Shown piece by piece: positions 46,994-55,393 of a DNA stretch of 64,000 bases. The notes below the pieces were generated by a model. The model was not told the origin of the DNA. It saw only the letters and a list, made by a program, of their open reading frames with translations, and did not search any database. Origin of the DNA: DASPSM01 sp963800135. Its GTDB lineage: Bacteria > Planctomycetota > Planctomycetia > Planctomycetales > Planctomycetaceae. The stretch is taken from contig CAWCZR010000003.1 of the NCBI GenBank assembly GCA_963800135.1, forward strand, positions 372,001 through 436,000, in the 5' to 3' direction. A program made the position numbers and the translations under genes. Numbering within the stretch: the stretch's first letter is position 1; each line of letters starts with the position of its first letter.

Positions 46994-48544
46994 GTGCTCT
47001 TTACGCGCACGATCCGGCGCACGATGGTTTGCGGGCTGGTCATCGTCCTTGTGATGATGATCCTGCTCTCCGTCAGTGCCATCTACAGCCACTTCTCCTA
47101 TCGTCAGATCATCCGCGAGCTGGATTACGCCTTTAACAAGTGTCCGCGCAAGCACGCGCTCACCGAGGCGATCGGCCGGCTGCGGCCCGCGCTTAAAAAC
47201 GGCAGCTCCGACCCTCTGGCCGTGCACGATCGGGAGGGTCGTTTTCAAGAACGGCTGAAACTCGCCCAGGCTGAGGTCGGCGATTACCTGTTCAAATTGC
47301 AGCGCCTGCCGCCGCGTCCCGAATACCGCCAGATGGACCCGATGGCACAAGGCATGGTCGGCGCGATCGGCGACAAGCTGACTCTGATCGAGAAAGAGCT
47401 CCCCGCGCTCGACGATCCAGCCCGAGCCCGCAAAACGGCGGAACAACTGCGGCTCGAGGCCGATCAGCTGCAGGAAAGTGCCGACGCGATCCCCGATTTT
47501 CAGGAGGGAATCCCCGCGACGCTCGACAAGGCCAGCGCGCTTTTCCAGTCGAATTTTCGGCTCGTCACCTGGTCGGCCGGCCTCTCCGTGGTCTTCTTCT
47601 GCGGACTGATCATTTACGGCTACATCTGGGTCTTCGCCCCGCTGCGGAAGCTGCACCAAGGAGCCTCGCGGGTCGCCCAAGGCGATTTCAACTACCGCCT
47701 CAGCTTCACGCGGCAGGACGAAATGAAGGAGTTGGCCGAAGCCTTCAACAGCATGACGGCTCGCTTCCAGGAAATTCGCGGCGACCTCGATCGCCAGGTT
47801 TACGAGCGGAGCAAGCAGCTCGTCCGCTCCGAGCGATTGGCGGGCATCGGTCTGCTCGCGGCCGGCGTGGCGCACGAAATCAACAATCCCCTCTCCGCCA
47901 TCGCCATGGCTTCCGAATCGCTCACGGAGCGTTTTGCGGAAGAGCCCGCTTCTGCCGAACGTCAGGAAGCCGAGGTCGTGCAGCAGTATCTCGAGATGAT
48001 CCAGCGGGAAGCCTTCCGCTGCCAGAAAATCACGCAAAATCTGCTCGAATTTGCCCGCGGGAACGGGGACCGCTGCGCGTGCCACGACCTGACGTCCATC
48101 GTCAACGACGTGCTCCGCGTGGTGCGAATCATGAGCCGCTACCGCGATCGCACGATCCGCTTCACCCGCACGGCGCCGTGCCAATTGGAAATGAACGGCC
48201 CCGAAATTCAGCAGGTGGTGCTAAATCTCGTTTCCAACGGGCTCGAGGCGATGGATGACGGCGGCACGATGACCATCACCATCACCGAGCAGACCGACCA
48301 CGTCACGCTGATCATCACCGACGACGGCTGCGGCATGTCGCAGCAAGTGATCGACAATCTCTTCGAGCCCTTCTTCACCCAGCGCCGCAATGGCCGCGGC
48401 ACGGGCCTGGGCCTGTCGATCACGCACCGCATCGTCACCGATCACGGCGGCGCAATCCAGGTCGAAAGCGCCGGCCCCGGCCGCGGCAGCTCCTTCCGCG
48501 TGCGACTGCCGCGCAAAGCCATCAAGAGCGGCACCGCCGCCTGA
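46994..48544 (+). CDS. Membrane sensor histidine kinase
   Basis: A 516-residue kinase. GTG 46994 is chosen; GGGGAG lies upstream and the first helix (MVCGLVIVLVMMILLSVSAI) then starts at residue 11. A periplasmic region of about 150 residues is helical; the second helix is LSVVFFCGLIIYGYIWVF. Then HAMP (VAQGDFNYRLSF), a HisKA domain with the phospho-acceptor His in GVAHEINNPLSAIAM, and an HATPase with LNLVSNGLEAMDDGG, DDGCGMS and GTGLGLSITHRIV. The NtrC-type HisKA sequence and the location suggest that it phosphorylates the regulator at 50012-51400. Confidence 0.9.
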   Translation: MLFTRTIRRTMVCGLVIVLVMMILLSVSAIYSHFSYRQIIRELDYAFNKCPRKHALTEAIGRLRPALKNGSSDPLAVHDREGRFQERLKLAQAEVGDYLFKLQRLPPRPEYRQMDPMAQGMVGAIGDKLTLIEKELPALDDPARARKTAEQLRLEADQLQESADAIPDFQEGIPATLDKASALFQSNFRLVTWSAGLSVVFFCGLIIYGYIWVFAPLRKLHQGASRVAQGDFNYRLSFTRQDEMKELAEAFNSMTARFQEIRGDLDRQVYERSKQLVRSERLAGIGLLAAGVAHEINNPLSAIAMASESLTERFAEEPASAERQEAEVVQQYLEMIQREAFRCQKITQNLLEFARGNGDRCACHDLTSIVNDVLRVVRIMSRYRDRTIRFTRTAPCQLEMNGPEIQQVVLNLVSNGLEAMDDGGTMTITITEQTDHVTLIITDDGCGMSQQVIDNLFEPFFTQRRNGRGTGLGLSITHRIVTDHGGAIQVESAGPGRGSSFRVRLPRKAIKSGTAA

Positions 48545-48604
48545 GCGAGCCGCGCAAGGCCCGAAAGCCCGCGTTGCGTGGTTCTGGCCGCTCGAGCGTC
48601 GAGT

Positions 48605-49679
48605 CTACCGAGCGCGAACTTTCCCGCGACGGAATCGGCGGACGAGCGGAGGAGCGACGACGAGCGCTACGAGTCCGTAGGCTGTGGGATCCGTTGGCCA
48701 GGGCGAAGCGGTGTATTCGATGATCGGCTCACGCGTGATCGGGCCCCGGATGGGATCGGGGGAGAAAGTCACATCGGCCGGGGCCGCCGCGTAAGCCCAG
48801 TCGTCCTCGAATTCGGTGAGCCAGTTCCCGGCCGATTGATCGACATCTTTGATCTTCAGCAGCCTGAGTGTTTCCGTCCGGTCCTCCGGGCTTAGCCTGT
48901 TCGCCCAAGCGATTTTGCCCGACCATGTGCTGTGGACTATTTCGCCTCGGTAGCGTGCCTCGGCCAGGAAGAAGATTCGCAACAGTCGCTTCTGGGCCGA
49001 CAATGATTGTGCGAAAGCCTTGGGATCCGGCTCACGATACGGAAACAGCGGGCGGTCCGTTCTTGTATGTCATCCGCAATGCGGGAGTTGCGACTTGCGC
49101 GTCGGCTGCCGTTTGTTTGTCCTTCTCGACCCGTAAAGCTGTGATCTTCCATCCGGCTTCGACATAGGGCTTCGCCCAGGTTTGGACTTCGGGAGAGAAT
49201 GCGTAGCCATGCTCCTTCAGCCACTGCACCAAAGCGTCGGATGATTTCGTCTGGAGGACGACCGCGTGAAAGCCCGCCACGGACTTTTCGGCAAGCACGC
49301 TCACTTCACTCTTCTTTGTCGACTTAACCTCTTCGCCGCAACAAATGCTGCAATGCTCCGGACGGGGCCTGACTTCCTTCGCGGGAGCGGTCAATTTCGC
49401 CAGAAATGGAAAAGCTTCGTTGCCCGACTCTTCCAGCTCGGGCTGCGTTGGTGTGGGCACCAGGAAGCCAAAGTCGGCGGCATCGCCCTTAAACGAAGCC
49501 TTTCGAATGAAGTGCTCAGTCTTGTGCGCGGCATCCCAGACGATGATCACGGTCTGATCCGCGTTTACGACGGCCTTGCCACGCGGAGGCGCGGGGCAGC
49601 AAGCAGGGGCGAGGGAAGCTCGGCGAGACGACGCGAGCAACAGGCCGGCGATTCCCAGTACTAGCCAAAGACGACTCAT
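48605..49679 (-). pseudogene. DUF2330-family exported protein, frameshifted
   Basis: The first frame (from ATG 49679) has a signal peptide (LWLVLGIAGLLLASSRRASL), then ACCPAPPRGKAVVNADQTVI and ADFGFLVPTPTQPELEES, both typical of DUF2330 proteins. Near 49040 an added C in CCGCCCGCTG shifts the frame; the next frame resumes LFPYREPDPKAFAQSLSAQK and continues to a C-terminal membrane helix and basic tail at 48605. The intact protein would have about 355 residues. Its function is unknown. It lies between the kinase and the regulator on the opposite strand. Confidence 0.78.
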
Positions 49680-50011
49680 TTGCGTCCCCTCCGTGCTTGA
49701 GACGGCTTTTTTGCTATCGGTCTGACAGATAATACGTCCCCGAGCCTGAACGGCAGCGGCGGCACAAAACGGATCGCAGATAGTTCGATTTTAGCCATGG
49801 CGGAGTGGTTCCATCGGCGCAGTTCGATGGTCCAGAAGAAGAGTTGCTGAGTTTGCTGGGCGGCGGCAGCGCCTGATTGGGGTCCGATTTTCGCCCCCAA
49901 ATGATGCTGCGAAACCGGTTGCCACGTTTGGGGCAATGTGTTATCAAGCGGCTCCACCACCCGGGGGCCACCGAACGGATTCGGCGGACTACGCACCAAG
50001 GAGAGGGCGGC
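49680..50011. other. Intergenic, no gene seen
   Basis: This is a divergent 332-bp gap. The regulator frame is open upstream to 49877 but lacks protein character there. No convincing -24/-12 or -35/-10 element was found by eye. Confidence 0.35.
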
Positions 50012-51400
50012 TTGAACTCTGTTCCCGTCAACAAGTTACGCGTCCTGTTCGTCGACGATGAACCCCCCATCCGGGACGTGATGAAGATCGAGCTGCCCCG
50101 CATGGGGCACGACGCGACGATCTGCGAAGACGGGGCCGCGGCAATCGCTGCTCTCGACAAACAATCCTTCGACGTGGCCATCGTCGATCTGCGGATGCCC
50201 GGCCTCAGCGGCTGGGACGTCATCGATCACATCAAGAAAACCGCCCCCGACACTGAAGTCATCATCAGCACGGGCCACGGCAGCATGGAAGAGGCCATCC
50301 AGGCCCTCCGCCGCGGCGCCTACGACTTTCTGCCCAAGCCGTGCAAGCTGTTCGAGATTGCCAACGTGCTCAAGCGCGTGGGCGAAAAGCTGGCCCTCAC
50401 TCGCAAAACCGTGGCCCTGGAACGGCAGCTCGAACGCGTGGAAGGCAGCCCCAGCCTGATCGGCGAAACGGCGTCGATGCGCCGGGTGAAGGCGCTCGTC
50501 GACAAAATCGCGCCGACCGATTCGGCCGTGATGATTCAGGGCGAAACGGGCACCGGCAAGGAGCTCGTTGCCCGCCGCATTCACGAGCTGAGCCTGCGGG
50601 TCGACGGCCCGTTCGTCGCCGTCAACTGCGGGGCGCTGGCGGAAAACCTCGTTGAAAGCGAATTCTTCGGCCACCGCAAAGGGGCCTTCACCGGCGCCGA
50701 CACGCCGCGAAAAGGGCTCGTCGAAGTGGCCCACTGCGGCACGCTGTTCCTCGACGAAATCGGCGATCTCGACAAGAGCATGCAGGTCATGCTGCTGCGG
50801 TTTTTGGAATCGGGCGAGATTCGGCGGGTCGGCGAAAACGAGTTCTTTCACGTCGACGTCCGCATCGTCTGCGCGACCAACCGCGACTTGCAGACCATGG
50901 TGGCCGAAGGGACCTTCCGCGAAGACCTGTTCTTCCGCGTCAACACGTTTGAAATCCATTTGTCGCCGCTGCGTGAACGCAAGGACGACATCCCGAGTTT
51001 GGCCAAGACGCTGATCGCCCGGCATCTGAAGCGGGCCCAGGCCCCAGCCGACATCCTCTCGCCGGCCGCCCTCGAATTGCTGCTTTCGCACGAGTGGAGC
51101 GGCAACGTCCGTGAGCTGGCCAACGCGCTGGAGCACGCGGTGATTCTGTCCGACGGCAAGACCATCCTGCCGGAGCATCTGCCGGCCAGCGTTTCTGGGA
51201 TCGGGATGCGGACACCGGCCGTCGCCTCAATCGGCTCGGGACAGGGCAAGACGCTCCGCGAAATCGAGATGGACGTGATCCACCAGGTGCTCGACAAGCA
51301 CGCCGGCGACAAGCCGAAAGCGGCCCACGAACTGGGGATTGCCCTCAAGACGCTCTACAACAAGCTCAACCAGTACCAGGCCAGCGCCGCGGCCGGCTGA
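50012..51400 (+). CDS. NtrC-family sigma-54-dependent response regulator
   Basis: A 462-residue activator. It starts at TTG 50012, eight bases after AAGGAG. The receiver (residues 5-125) has the acidic pair in FVDDE, the phospho-acceptor in VDLRMPG and the Lys in PKP. The AAA+ domain has Walker A (GETGTGKE), the GAFTGAD loop that touches sigma-54, Walker B (FLDEIGDLD) and the arginine region. A Fis-type helix-turn-helix ends the protein (KPKAAHELGIALKTLYNKLN). The kinase at 46994-48544 is its likely partner; together they would turn on sigma-54 promoters. Confidence 0.95.
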   Translation: MNSVPVNKLRVLFVDDEPPIRDVMKIELPRMGHDATICEDGAAAIAALDKQSFDVAIVDLRMPGLSGWDVIDHIKKTAPDTEVIISTGHGSMEEAIQALRRGAYDFLPKPCKLFEIANVLKRVGEKLALTRKTVALERQLERVEGSPSLIGETASMRRVKALVDKIAPTDSAVMIQGETGTGKELVARRIHELSLRVDGPFVAVNCGALAENLVESEFFGHRKGAFTGADTPRKGLVEVAHCGTLFLDEIGDLDKSMQVMLLRFLESGEIRRVGENEFFHVDVRIVCATNRDLQTMVAEGTFREDLFFRVNTFEIHLSPLRERKDDIPSLAKTLIARHLKRAQAPADILSPAALELLLSHEWSGNVRELANALEHAVILSDGKTILPEHLPASVSGIGMRTPAVASIGSGQGKTLREIEMDVIHQVLDKHAGDKPKAAHELGIALKTLYNKLNQYQASAAAG

Positions 51401-51454
51401 GCGGCGTCTGGGCGTCGATCGCTCGGTAGCTCGAAGAGCGAGCCGCAGCGGCGA

Positions 51455-51908
51455 TCAATCGGGCAAATAGCGCTCGTCATACGCGATTGCGTTCCGCGTC
51501 AGGAAGGCCACCACTTCCTCGCGGAAACTCTGGCGGCGATGATGCTCGGCCTGGTTTCTCACGTACTCGGCGACGCGCGGCAGATGCGATTGACTGACAC
51601 TGAAGGCCGCGTAACCGTCCTGCCAGGCAAACTTCGACTGACTCGTTCTGGTCTCATTCAGCCACTTCGAGGAGCCGGCTTTAACCGCACGGATGACGTC
51701 CGCCACTGCGACGGTGGGCGGCAGCCGCACGAGCAAGTGGGCATGGTCCTCGACCGCATTGATTTCCAATTGGATGACCATCGCTGTTCTTGATGATGCC
51801 ACCGAGGTAGTGACAAAGGTCGTCGCGAAATTCTGGGCGCACCGATGGTCGACGGTCTTTCGTGCCGAAGATCAGGTGGTAGTTCAGATTGGTGTACGTT
51901 TGGGGCAT
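51455..51908 (-). pseudogene. IS200/REP-associated Y1 transposase, frameshifted
   Basis: The first frame (ATG 51908) reads TYTNLNYHLIFGTKDRRPSV and DDLCHYLGGIIKNSDG, the start of IS200-like TnpA. Near 51780 the frame shifts and the rest follows: EINAVEDHAHLLVRLPP with the HxH variant of the HUH metal motif, and the helix with the nucleophile Tyr, 'QDGYAAFSVSQS', then VRNQAEHHRRQSFREE. Length (about 150) and motifs fit single-strand transposases that move IS200 or REP hairpins. A REP-like cassette starts 32 bp upstream. Broken by one indel as sequenced. Confidence 0.85.
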
Positions 51909-51939
51909 GGTTGCCCTCGGCGTGGTGCGAGTGTGGTTT

Positions 51940-52033
51940 CTCTGTCGCCCCCTGACGGGGGCTAATTAGCAACGTTGTACGCCCGGTAACCGGGGTTTCA
52001 CCCCCGGCTATCCTCTCCGACCCCTCCGGGGTC
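51940..52033 (-). repeat. REP-like hairpin cassette, left copy
   Basis: Read on the minus strand: a hairpin (GACCCC-GGA-GGGGTC), then GGAGAGGATAGCC, a central GC-rich hairpin region (51982-52007), then GCCCCCGTCAGGGGGC and the end word GACAGAG. The same order, words and length recur at 54452-54546 in the opposite orientation. Confidence 0.8.
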
Positions 52034-52106
52034 GAGGAGTGCAGATCAGTCACTGAGGGCCGCCTGTCGGACAGTGTTGACTGGGTCGGCGTTCCTGGGG
52101 TTGCGG

Positions 52107-52123
52107 CGGCTTTGCACAAAAAC
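52107..52123 (+). repeat. Inverted repeat, left arm (17 bp)
   Basis: CGGCTTTGCACAAAAAC is the exact reverse complement of 54313-54329, 2.2 kb away. It overlaps the first unit of the short tandem array at 52111-52161. Confidence 0.7.
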
Positions 52124-52161
52124 GCCCGTTTGCACAAAAACTCGGGCGGCTGCACAAAAAC
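52111..52161 (+). repeat. Short tandem array of TGCACAAAAAC units
   Basis: Three copies of (TT)TGCACAAAAAC start at 52111, 52129 and 52151 with spacers CGGGC-rich. A variant TGCACAAGAAC lies at 54284 and a reverse copy at 54313. They may be transposase-binding ends of an insertion sequence. Confidence 0.7.
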
Positions 52162-52205
52162 TCTGTTGGCGGTGCGCGACTCTGTTGACGCTCCAACGGT
52201 CACCT

Positions 52206-52535
52206 TCACGGCCAGAAACAGAGGCATACGGCCGCCAGATGGACAAAGAAGATTAGCGCGGCAGAGAATGCGGCGCGGCGGCTTGACCCGCTGCCCCCGA
52301 TAATCGCACCGTAGGCCGGAAATTGCGAAAGTCCCCAAACCGCGATAGTTCCCATACCGATCCCCCCTCGCTTCATGAGTAGCAAAAGGCCCGGATAGAA
52401 AACGCCGAAATATCCGTAGTCCCCGTGCCCGGCTCCGGTTGAATAAATCGCCAGGAAAAAGGTAACCGGCGTCACGAGGATGCCAATCACAGTTCCCCAA
52501 AAAGCTCCTTGATAATTCTTTGGTTCGTCGCTCAT
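52206..52535 (-). CDS. Small membrane protein, unknown function
   Basis: A 109-residue protein with three hydrophobic helices (GTVIGILVTPVTFFLAI, YFGVFYPGLLLLM, AAFSAALIFFVHLAAVCLCF) and a Gly-rich loop. GAGGTG precedes the ATG. No family recognised. It is the last of a run of small minus-strand genes inside the inverted repeats. Confidence 0.65.
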   Translation of the reverse strand: MSDEPKNYQGAFWGTVIGILVTPVTFFLAIYSTGAGHGDYGYFGVFYPGLLLLMKRGGIGMGTIAVWGLSQFPAYGAIIGGSGSSRRAAFSAALIFFVHLAAVCLCFWP

Positions 52536-52564
52536 GCCGTCACCTCAGCGAATGGCACGGGAGT

Positions 52565-52918
52565 TCAGTGTGGCGGATTGGGCGGTTGCAGGTTGGAGCT
52601 GTGTGGCGGCGGCATCTGTTCCATCTCGTGGTCAAAGGGAATTCCTCGCCCCCAACCAATGCCCGGACGATTGTCCCAATCCCGACCCGCCTCGCGCTCC
52701 GTTGTATTCATGAACACGTTGATGTAAGCGACTGTCAGTCTGCCAATGCAGTCGACCCGGCTGGCTTCACGGAGTGGCCAGTAGACAGTCGCAAGCAGTG
52801 ATTGATTGAAGAAGTCGGTGCCGCTCAAACCGGCCACGGGGCCGATCGAGAGCACATACAGAACTGGCACTACAAGGAACGGTGCCAGGATTCTCCGACG
52901 GATCGAGTTATCGTGCAT
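52565..52918 (-). CDS. Small exported or anchored protein, unknown function
   Basis: A 117-residue protein. After a basic N-terminus (RRR) comes one hydrophobic helix (ILAPFLVVPVLYVLSIGPVAG), then a hydrophilic domain ending in a Pro/His-rich tail (QMPPPHSSNLQPPNPPH). AAGGA lies before the ATG. I recognise no family; it is 30 bp upstream of the preceding small gene. Confidence 0.6.
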   Translation of the reverse strand: MHDNSIRRRILAPFLVVPVLYVLSIGPVAGLSGTDFFNQSLLATVYWPLREASRVDCIGRLTVAYINVFMNTTEREAGRDWDNRPGIGWGRGIPFDHEMEQMPPPHSSNLQPPNPPH

Positions 52919-52941
52919 TGTGCGATCCTTCGCTCATGCCG

Positions 52942-53157
52942 TCATTCCGCGCGACCTTCATAGTCGAGGATCGCCTGATAAGACCTATTTTGGACATATG
53001 ACGCGATCAAGACGAACGCGGAGAAGAGCACCGTGAGCACGGCAACCGCAATTAACACGTATCGCTTGCGTCGGCTCATCGCGTTCCACTTCGCGGTGGC
53101 CCCTTTGATCTCGGCGATCGGCTTCTCTTGCTGTGCCTTTGTGCGTCGTCGGCTCAT
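52942..53157 (-). CDS. Small single-helix membrane protein
   Basis: From ATG 53157 it encodes 71 residues: a very basic, Lys/Arg-rich N-terminus (SRRRTKAQQEK, MSRRKRY) and one C-terminal hydrophobic helix (VLIAVAVLTVLFSAFVLIASYV). A longer frame begins at 53271 but overlaps the next gene. Function unknown. Confidence 0.55.
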   Translation of the reverse strand: MSRRRTKAQQEKPIAEIKGATAKWNAMSRRKRYVLIAVAVLTVLFSAFVLIASYVQNRSYQAILDYEGRAE

Positions 53158-53197
53158 GCCGCGATTGTACCGGGAGCAGGGGACGGGGAGCAGGGCT

Positions 53198-54104
53198 TTA
53201 GGAGGAGGCCAAGTTGATGTCATCAAAATCAAAGGTCTTCTGCAGAGACGCCTTATTGAAGACCCTCGCAAACTTCAATCGAAACTCGTCCATGCTGTCG
53301 CAAAGTTGCATGATCGTGACCACCTTTTGGATCTGATCGTGAACCTTCTCTCGCCCAAACTTTTGCAACCACTGGTGGTGGTTTTTTAAGAAGTGCGGGT
53401 TGGGATTTTTCTTCCGCAATTCGCGTCCGACATCCCCATCCACGGCGTCGTACACAAACATCATCACGTATTTGCCCCATCGCAGCGGTCGCGATCTTGG
53501 CGAATAGTGGATGCCTTCTAATCTGCGCCAGCTCAATCCAGAACACGTCTGGAAACATTTGCGCCCATTCTTGCAACGCTTCCGCGATAAATGCCTGCAG
53601 CTTCAGTTGAAGAGCGCGCTTGGCCCGAACCTGTTGGTATCCGGTTGCTTCATCGACAAGGGCGATAATGCCAACCTTGGCACAGGAGCGGACCACGATT
53701 TCTGCTTGTGCCGCCAAGTGCAGCTGATTCTTGCGCAGGCATCCTGGTTTTTGCCTCGCTTCGAGATACTTCTGACAGATCTCAACAAGCAGGGTTGCTT
53801 CGTAACCGTTGGCAATCTGGGGATTTCCCGGGACCTTGAATTGAAGGATCTGCCCCCCGATCAAGTCCGTGTCCAGCAACGGGTTAGCTCTCAGGTACCG
53901 GGCTAAATTGCTACTATCGGTCCCCCCGGTCAACACCCTGACGACCTCACCCTGTGTCATGACCCGGCGACCGTCGTTCAGGACGTGGCACTCAAGCTCA
54001 AGATCGCCGATCTTCACTTTGCCGCGGAACATCGAAAACGTTCCGGGATCGCCAGCTGTTTCGATGACCGCCGGGGCGGTCGGGCCAATTAGCTCGCCTT
54101 TCAA
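53198..54104 (-). pseudogene. P63C-domain protein, frameshifted
   Basis: The first frame (TTG 54104) gives the N-terminal part with GRRVMTQGEVVRVLTGG and ILQFKVPGNPQIANGYEATL, then a helix ending at MFPDVFWIELAQIRR. From about 53530 the next frame carries the P63C-like C-terminus: RWGKYVMMFVYDAVDGDVGRE, then LRKKNPNPHFLKNHHQWLQK. P63C domains occur in phage-like and plasmid proteins of unknown role, near transposon genes. The two halves meet within a few codons, so one indel is the simplest explanation. It lies within the inverted-repeat bounded patch. Confidence 0.72.
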
Positions 54105-54149
54105 TTCATCCTTGAGCTTTCCGGCCTTGAGCCATCTCGATCGAACCGC

Positions 54150-54307
54150 CTGACATTCGCAGCAAGACCGACGTGGCGATGGTCAACGAAGCGCTCTGCA
54201 AACTGCTCTGTCACAACATCGTGGTCTTGATCCACGAAATGATCGAGCTTGGAATCGAGCCGACTTTTTGGGCAGAATCTACGTCTGCACAAGAACTACC
54301 CGCTTAA
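54150..54307 (+). pseudogene. DDE transposase, C-terminal fragment
   Basis: Translation to the stop at 54305-54307 reads RSKTDVAMVNEALCKLLCHN and then IELGIEPTFWAES. This is the C-terminal end of IS4/IS5-like transposases in which the last Glu-bearing helix is followed by ELGIEPxFW. The rest of the gene is missing, replaced by the P63C gene on the other strand. The stop is followed within 6 bp by an inverted repeat that would be the element end. Confidence 0.7.
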
Positions 54308-54312
54308 AGGGG

Positions 54313-54329
54313 GTTTTTGTGCAAAGCCG
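54313..54329 (-). repeat. Inverted repeat, right arm (17 bp)
   Basis: GTTTTTGTGCAAAGCCG, the exact reverse complement of 52107-52123. With the TGCACAAGAAC word at 54284 it also forms a local palindrome (TGCACAA...CCC / GGG...TTGTGCA) after the transposase stop. Confidence 0.7.
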
Positions 54330-54451
54330 GTTGCGGCAGAGAGTCATTTGCGAGCAGGAGCGAGGGAATCTGCGCTGACAAAGCGGTCGAGCCGCAATGC
54401 GAGCACTGCCGTCGCATAGCCGAGGATAGCGGCTCGACGGAACTCGGACTC

Positions 54452-54546
54452 GGCCCCGCAGGGGCCGAAGAGGATAGCCCAACGTGCCAACGTTGGGTTA
54501 AAGCGCAGCGACGAAACGCCGAAAAGCCCCGGGAGGGGCGACAGAG
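54452..54546 (+). repeat. REP-like hairpin cassette, right copy
   Basis: GGCCCC-GCA-GGGGCC, then GAAGAGGATAGCC, then a hairpin (CCCAACGT/ACGTTGGG), then GCCCC-GGGA-GGGGC and GACAGAG. The outer words and their spacing match 51940-52033 in inverse orientation; the centres differ. Confidence 0.8.
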
Positions 54547-54735
54547 TCTTTCGCTCACCACCAAGCAAAATGCCACGGCCACGCAGGAAAGCGATCGACG
54601 CCTTCTCGCGAGATTGAGCCCTCAGGCAGCCACCAAGATCGATAGCCTACCCGAGGCCCCCTCTCCGTTTCGCCGTTTGGGCTCAATACGGCCCAACGAT
54701 CGCGCGGTTCTGCGATCGATTAATACGGCGATCGC

Positions 54736-55350
54736 TTAATACTGCCGGACGACGCCGACCACCACTCCCAGAACTTTCACGTTGGTGGAATAGATCGGCT
54801 TCATGGTCGAGTTGGCGGGCTCGAGGCGGAAGCGGTCGCGTTCGCGGTAGAACCGCTTGAGCGTCGCTTCGTGGTCGTCGACCAGGGCCACCACGATCTC
54901 TCCCTCGCGGCAGGAGTCCTGGCGGCGGACGACGACGTAGTCACCGCTGGCGATCTGGTCCTCGACCATCGAGTCCCCTTTGACCCGCAGGCAGAAGTGA
55001 TCCTCGGGCTCGAACAGGGGAGCGAAATCGATGTGCTCGGATTCCTCGACCGCCAGCACCGGGCTGCCGGCAGCGATCTGGCCGGCCAGCCGCAGACTGG
55101 TCCGCTGCTGGGCCGACTCGGAGAGCTGAATGGCCCGCGACATGTGCGATTCGCGGGTGATCAGGCCTTTGCGCTCGAGGGCCTTCAAGTGGCACATCAC
55201 GCCGTTAGGCGAGCGAATGCCGAAGTGAGTGCCGATCTCGCGAACCGTGGGTCCGTAGCCGCGATTCAGGATTTTGTCCTTCAAGAAGTCGTAGATTTGC
55301 TTTTGGCGGCTGGTGAGTGCCGGCTTAGTTTCAAGCATGCTCGTTGACAT
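54736..55350 (-). CDS. lexA: LexA repressor (SOS regulator)
   Basis: A 204-residue LexA with a short tail at the N-terminus. The winged helix (RQKQIYDFLKDKILNRGYGP, with REIGTHFGIRSPNGV as recognition region) precedes the self-cleavage site, AAG within QIAAGSPVLAVEE. The catalytic Ser is in KGDSMVED and the Lys in EATLKRFYRE. It would repress DNA-damage genes and cleave itself when RecA filaments form. A 14-bp palindrome lies 30 bp upstream of the start. The gene is complete and alone on its strand. Confidence 0.97.
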   Translation of the reverse strand: MSTSMLETKPALTSRQKQIYDFLKDKILNRGYGPTVREIGTHFGIRSPNGVMCHLKALERKGLITRESHMSRAIQLSESAQQRTSLRLAGQIAAGSPVLAVEESEHIDFAPLFEPEDHFCLRVKGDSMVEDQIASGDYVVVRRQDSCREGEIVVALVDDHEATLKRFYRERDRFRLEPANSTMKPIYSTNVKVLGVVVGVVRQY

Positions 55351-55379
55351 TCGGCTCTCCTGCTCGCGGCAACCTGATT

Positions 55380-55393
55380 CAGCTCTAGAGCTG
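55380..55393. promoter_or_regulatory. Candidate LexA operator
   Basis: CAGCTCTAGAGCTG is a perfect 14-bp palindrome, 30 bp upstream of lexA. LexA usually represses itself, but its operator differs between phyla and I know no agreed site for planctomycetes, so the assignment is inference from position and symmetry. Confidence 0.5.

Noticed and set aside
52111..52161. Possible CRISPR array
   Set aside because: The repeat is only about 11-13 bp, the spacing is 5-9 bp, and no cas gene is near.
54317..54739. 140-codon plus-strand open frame after the transposase fragment
   Set aside because: It reads through the REP-like hairpin cassette; its composition follows the repeat and no protein family fits.
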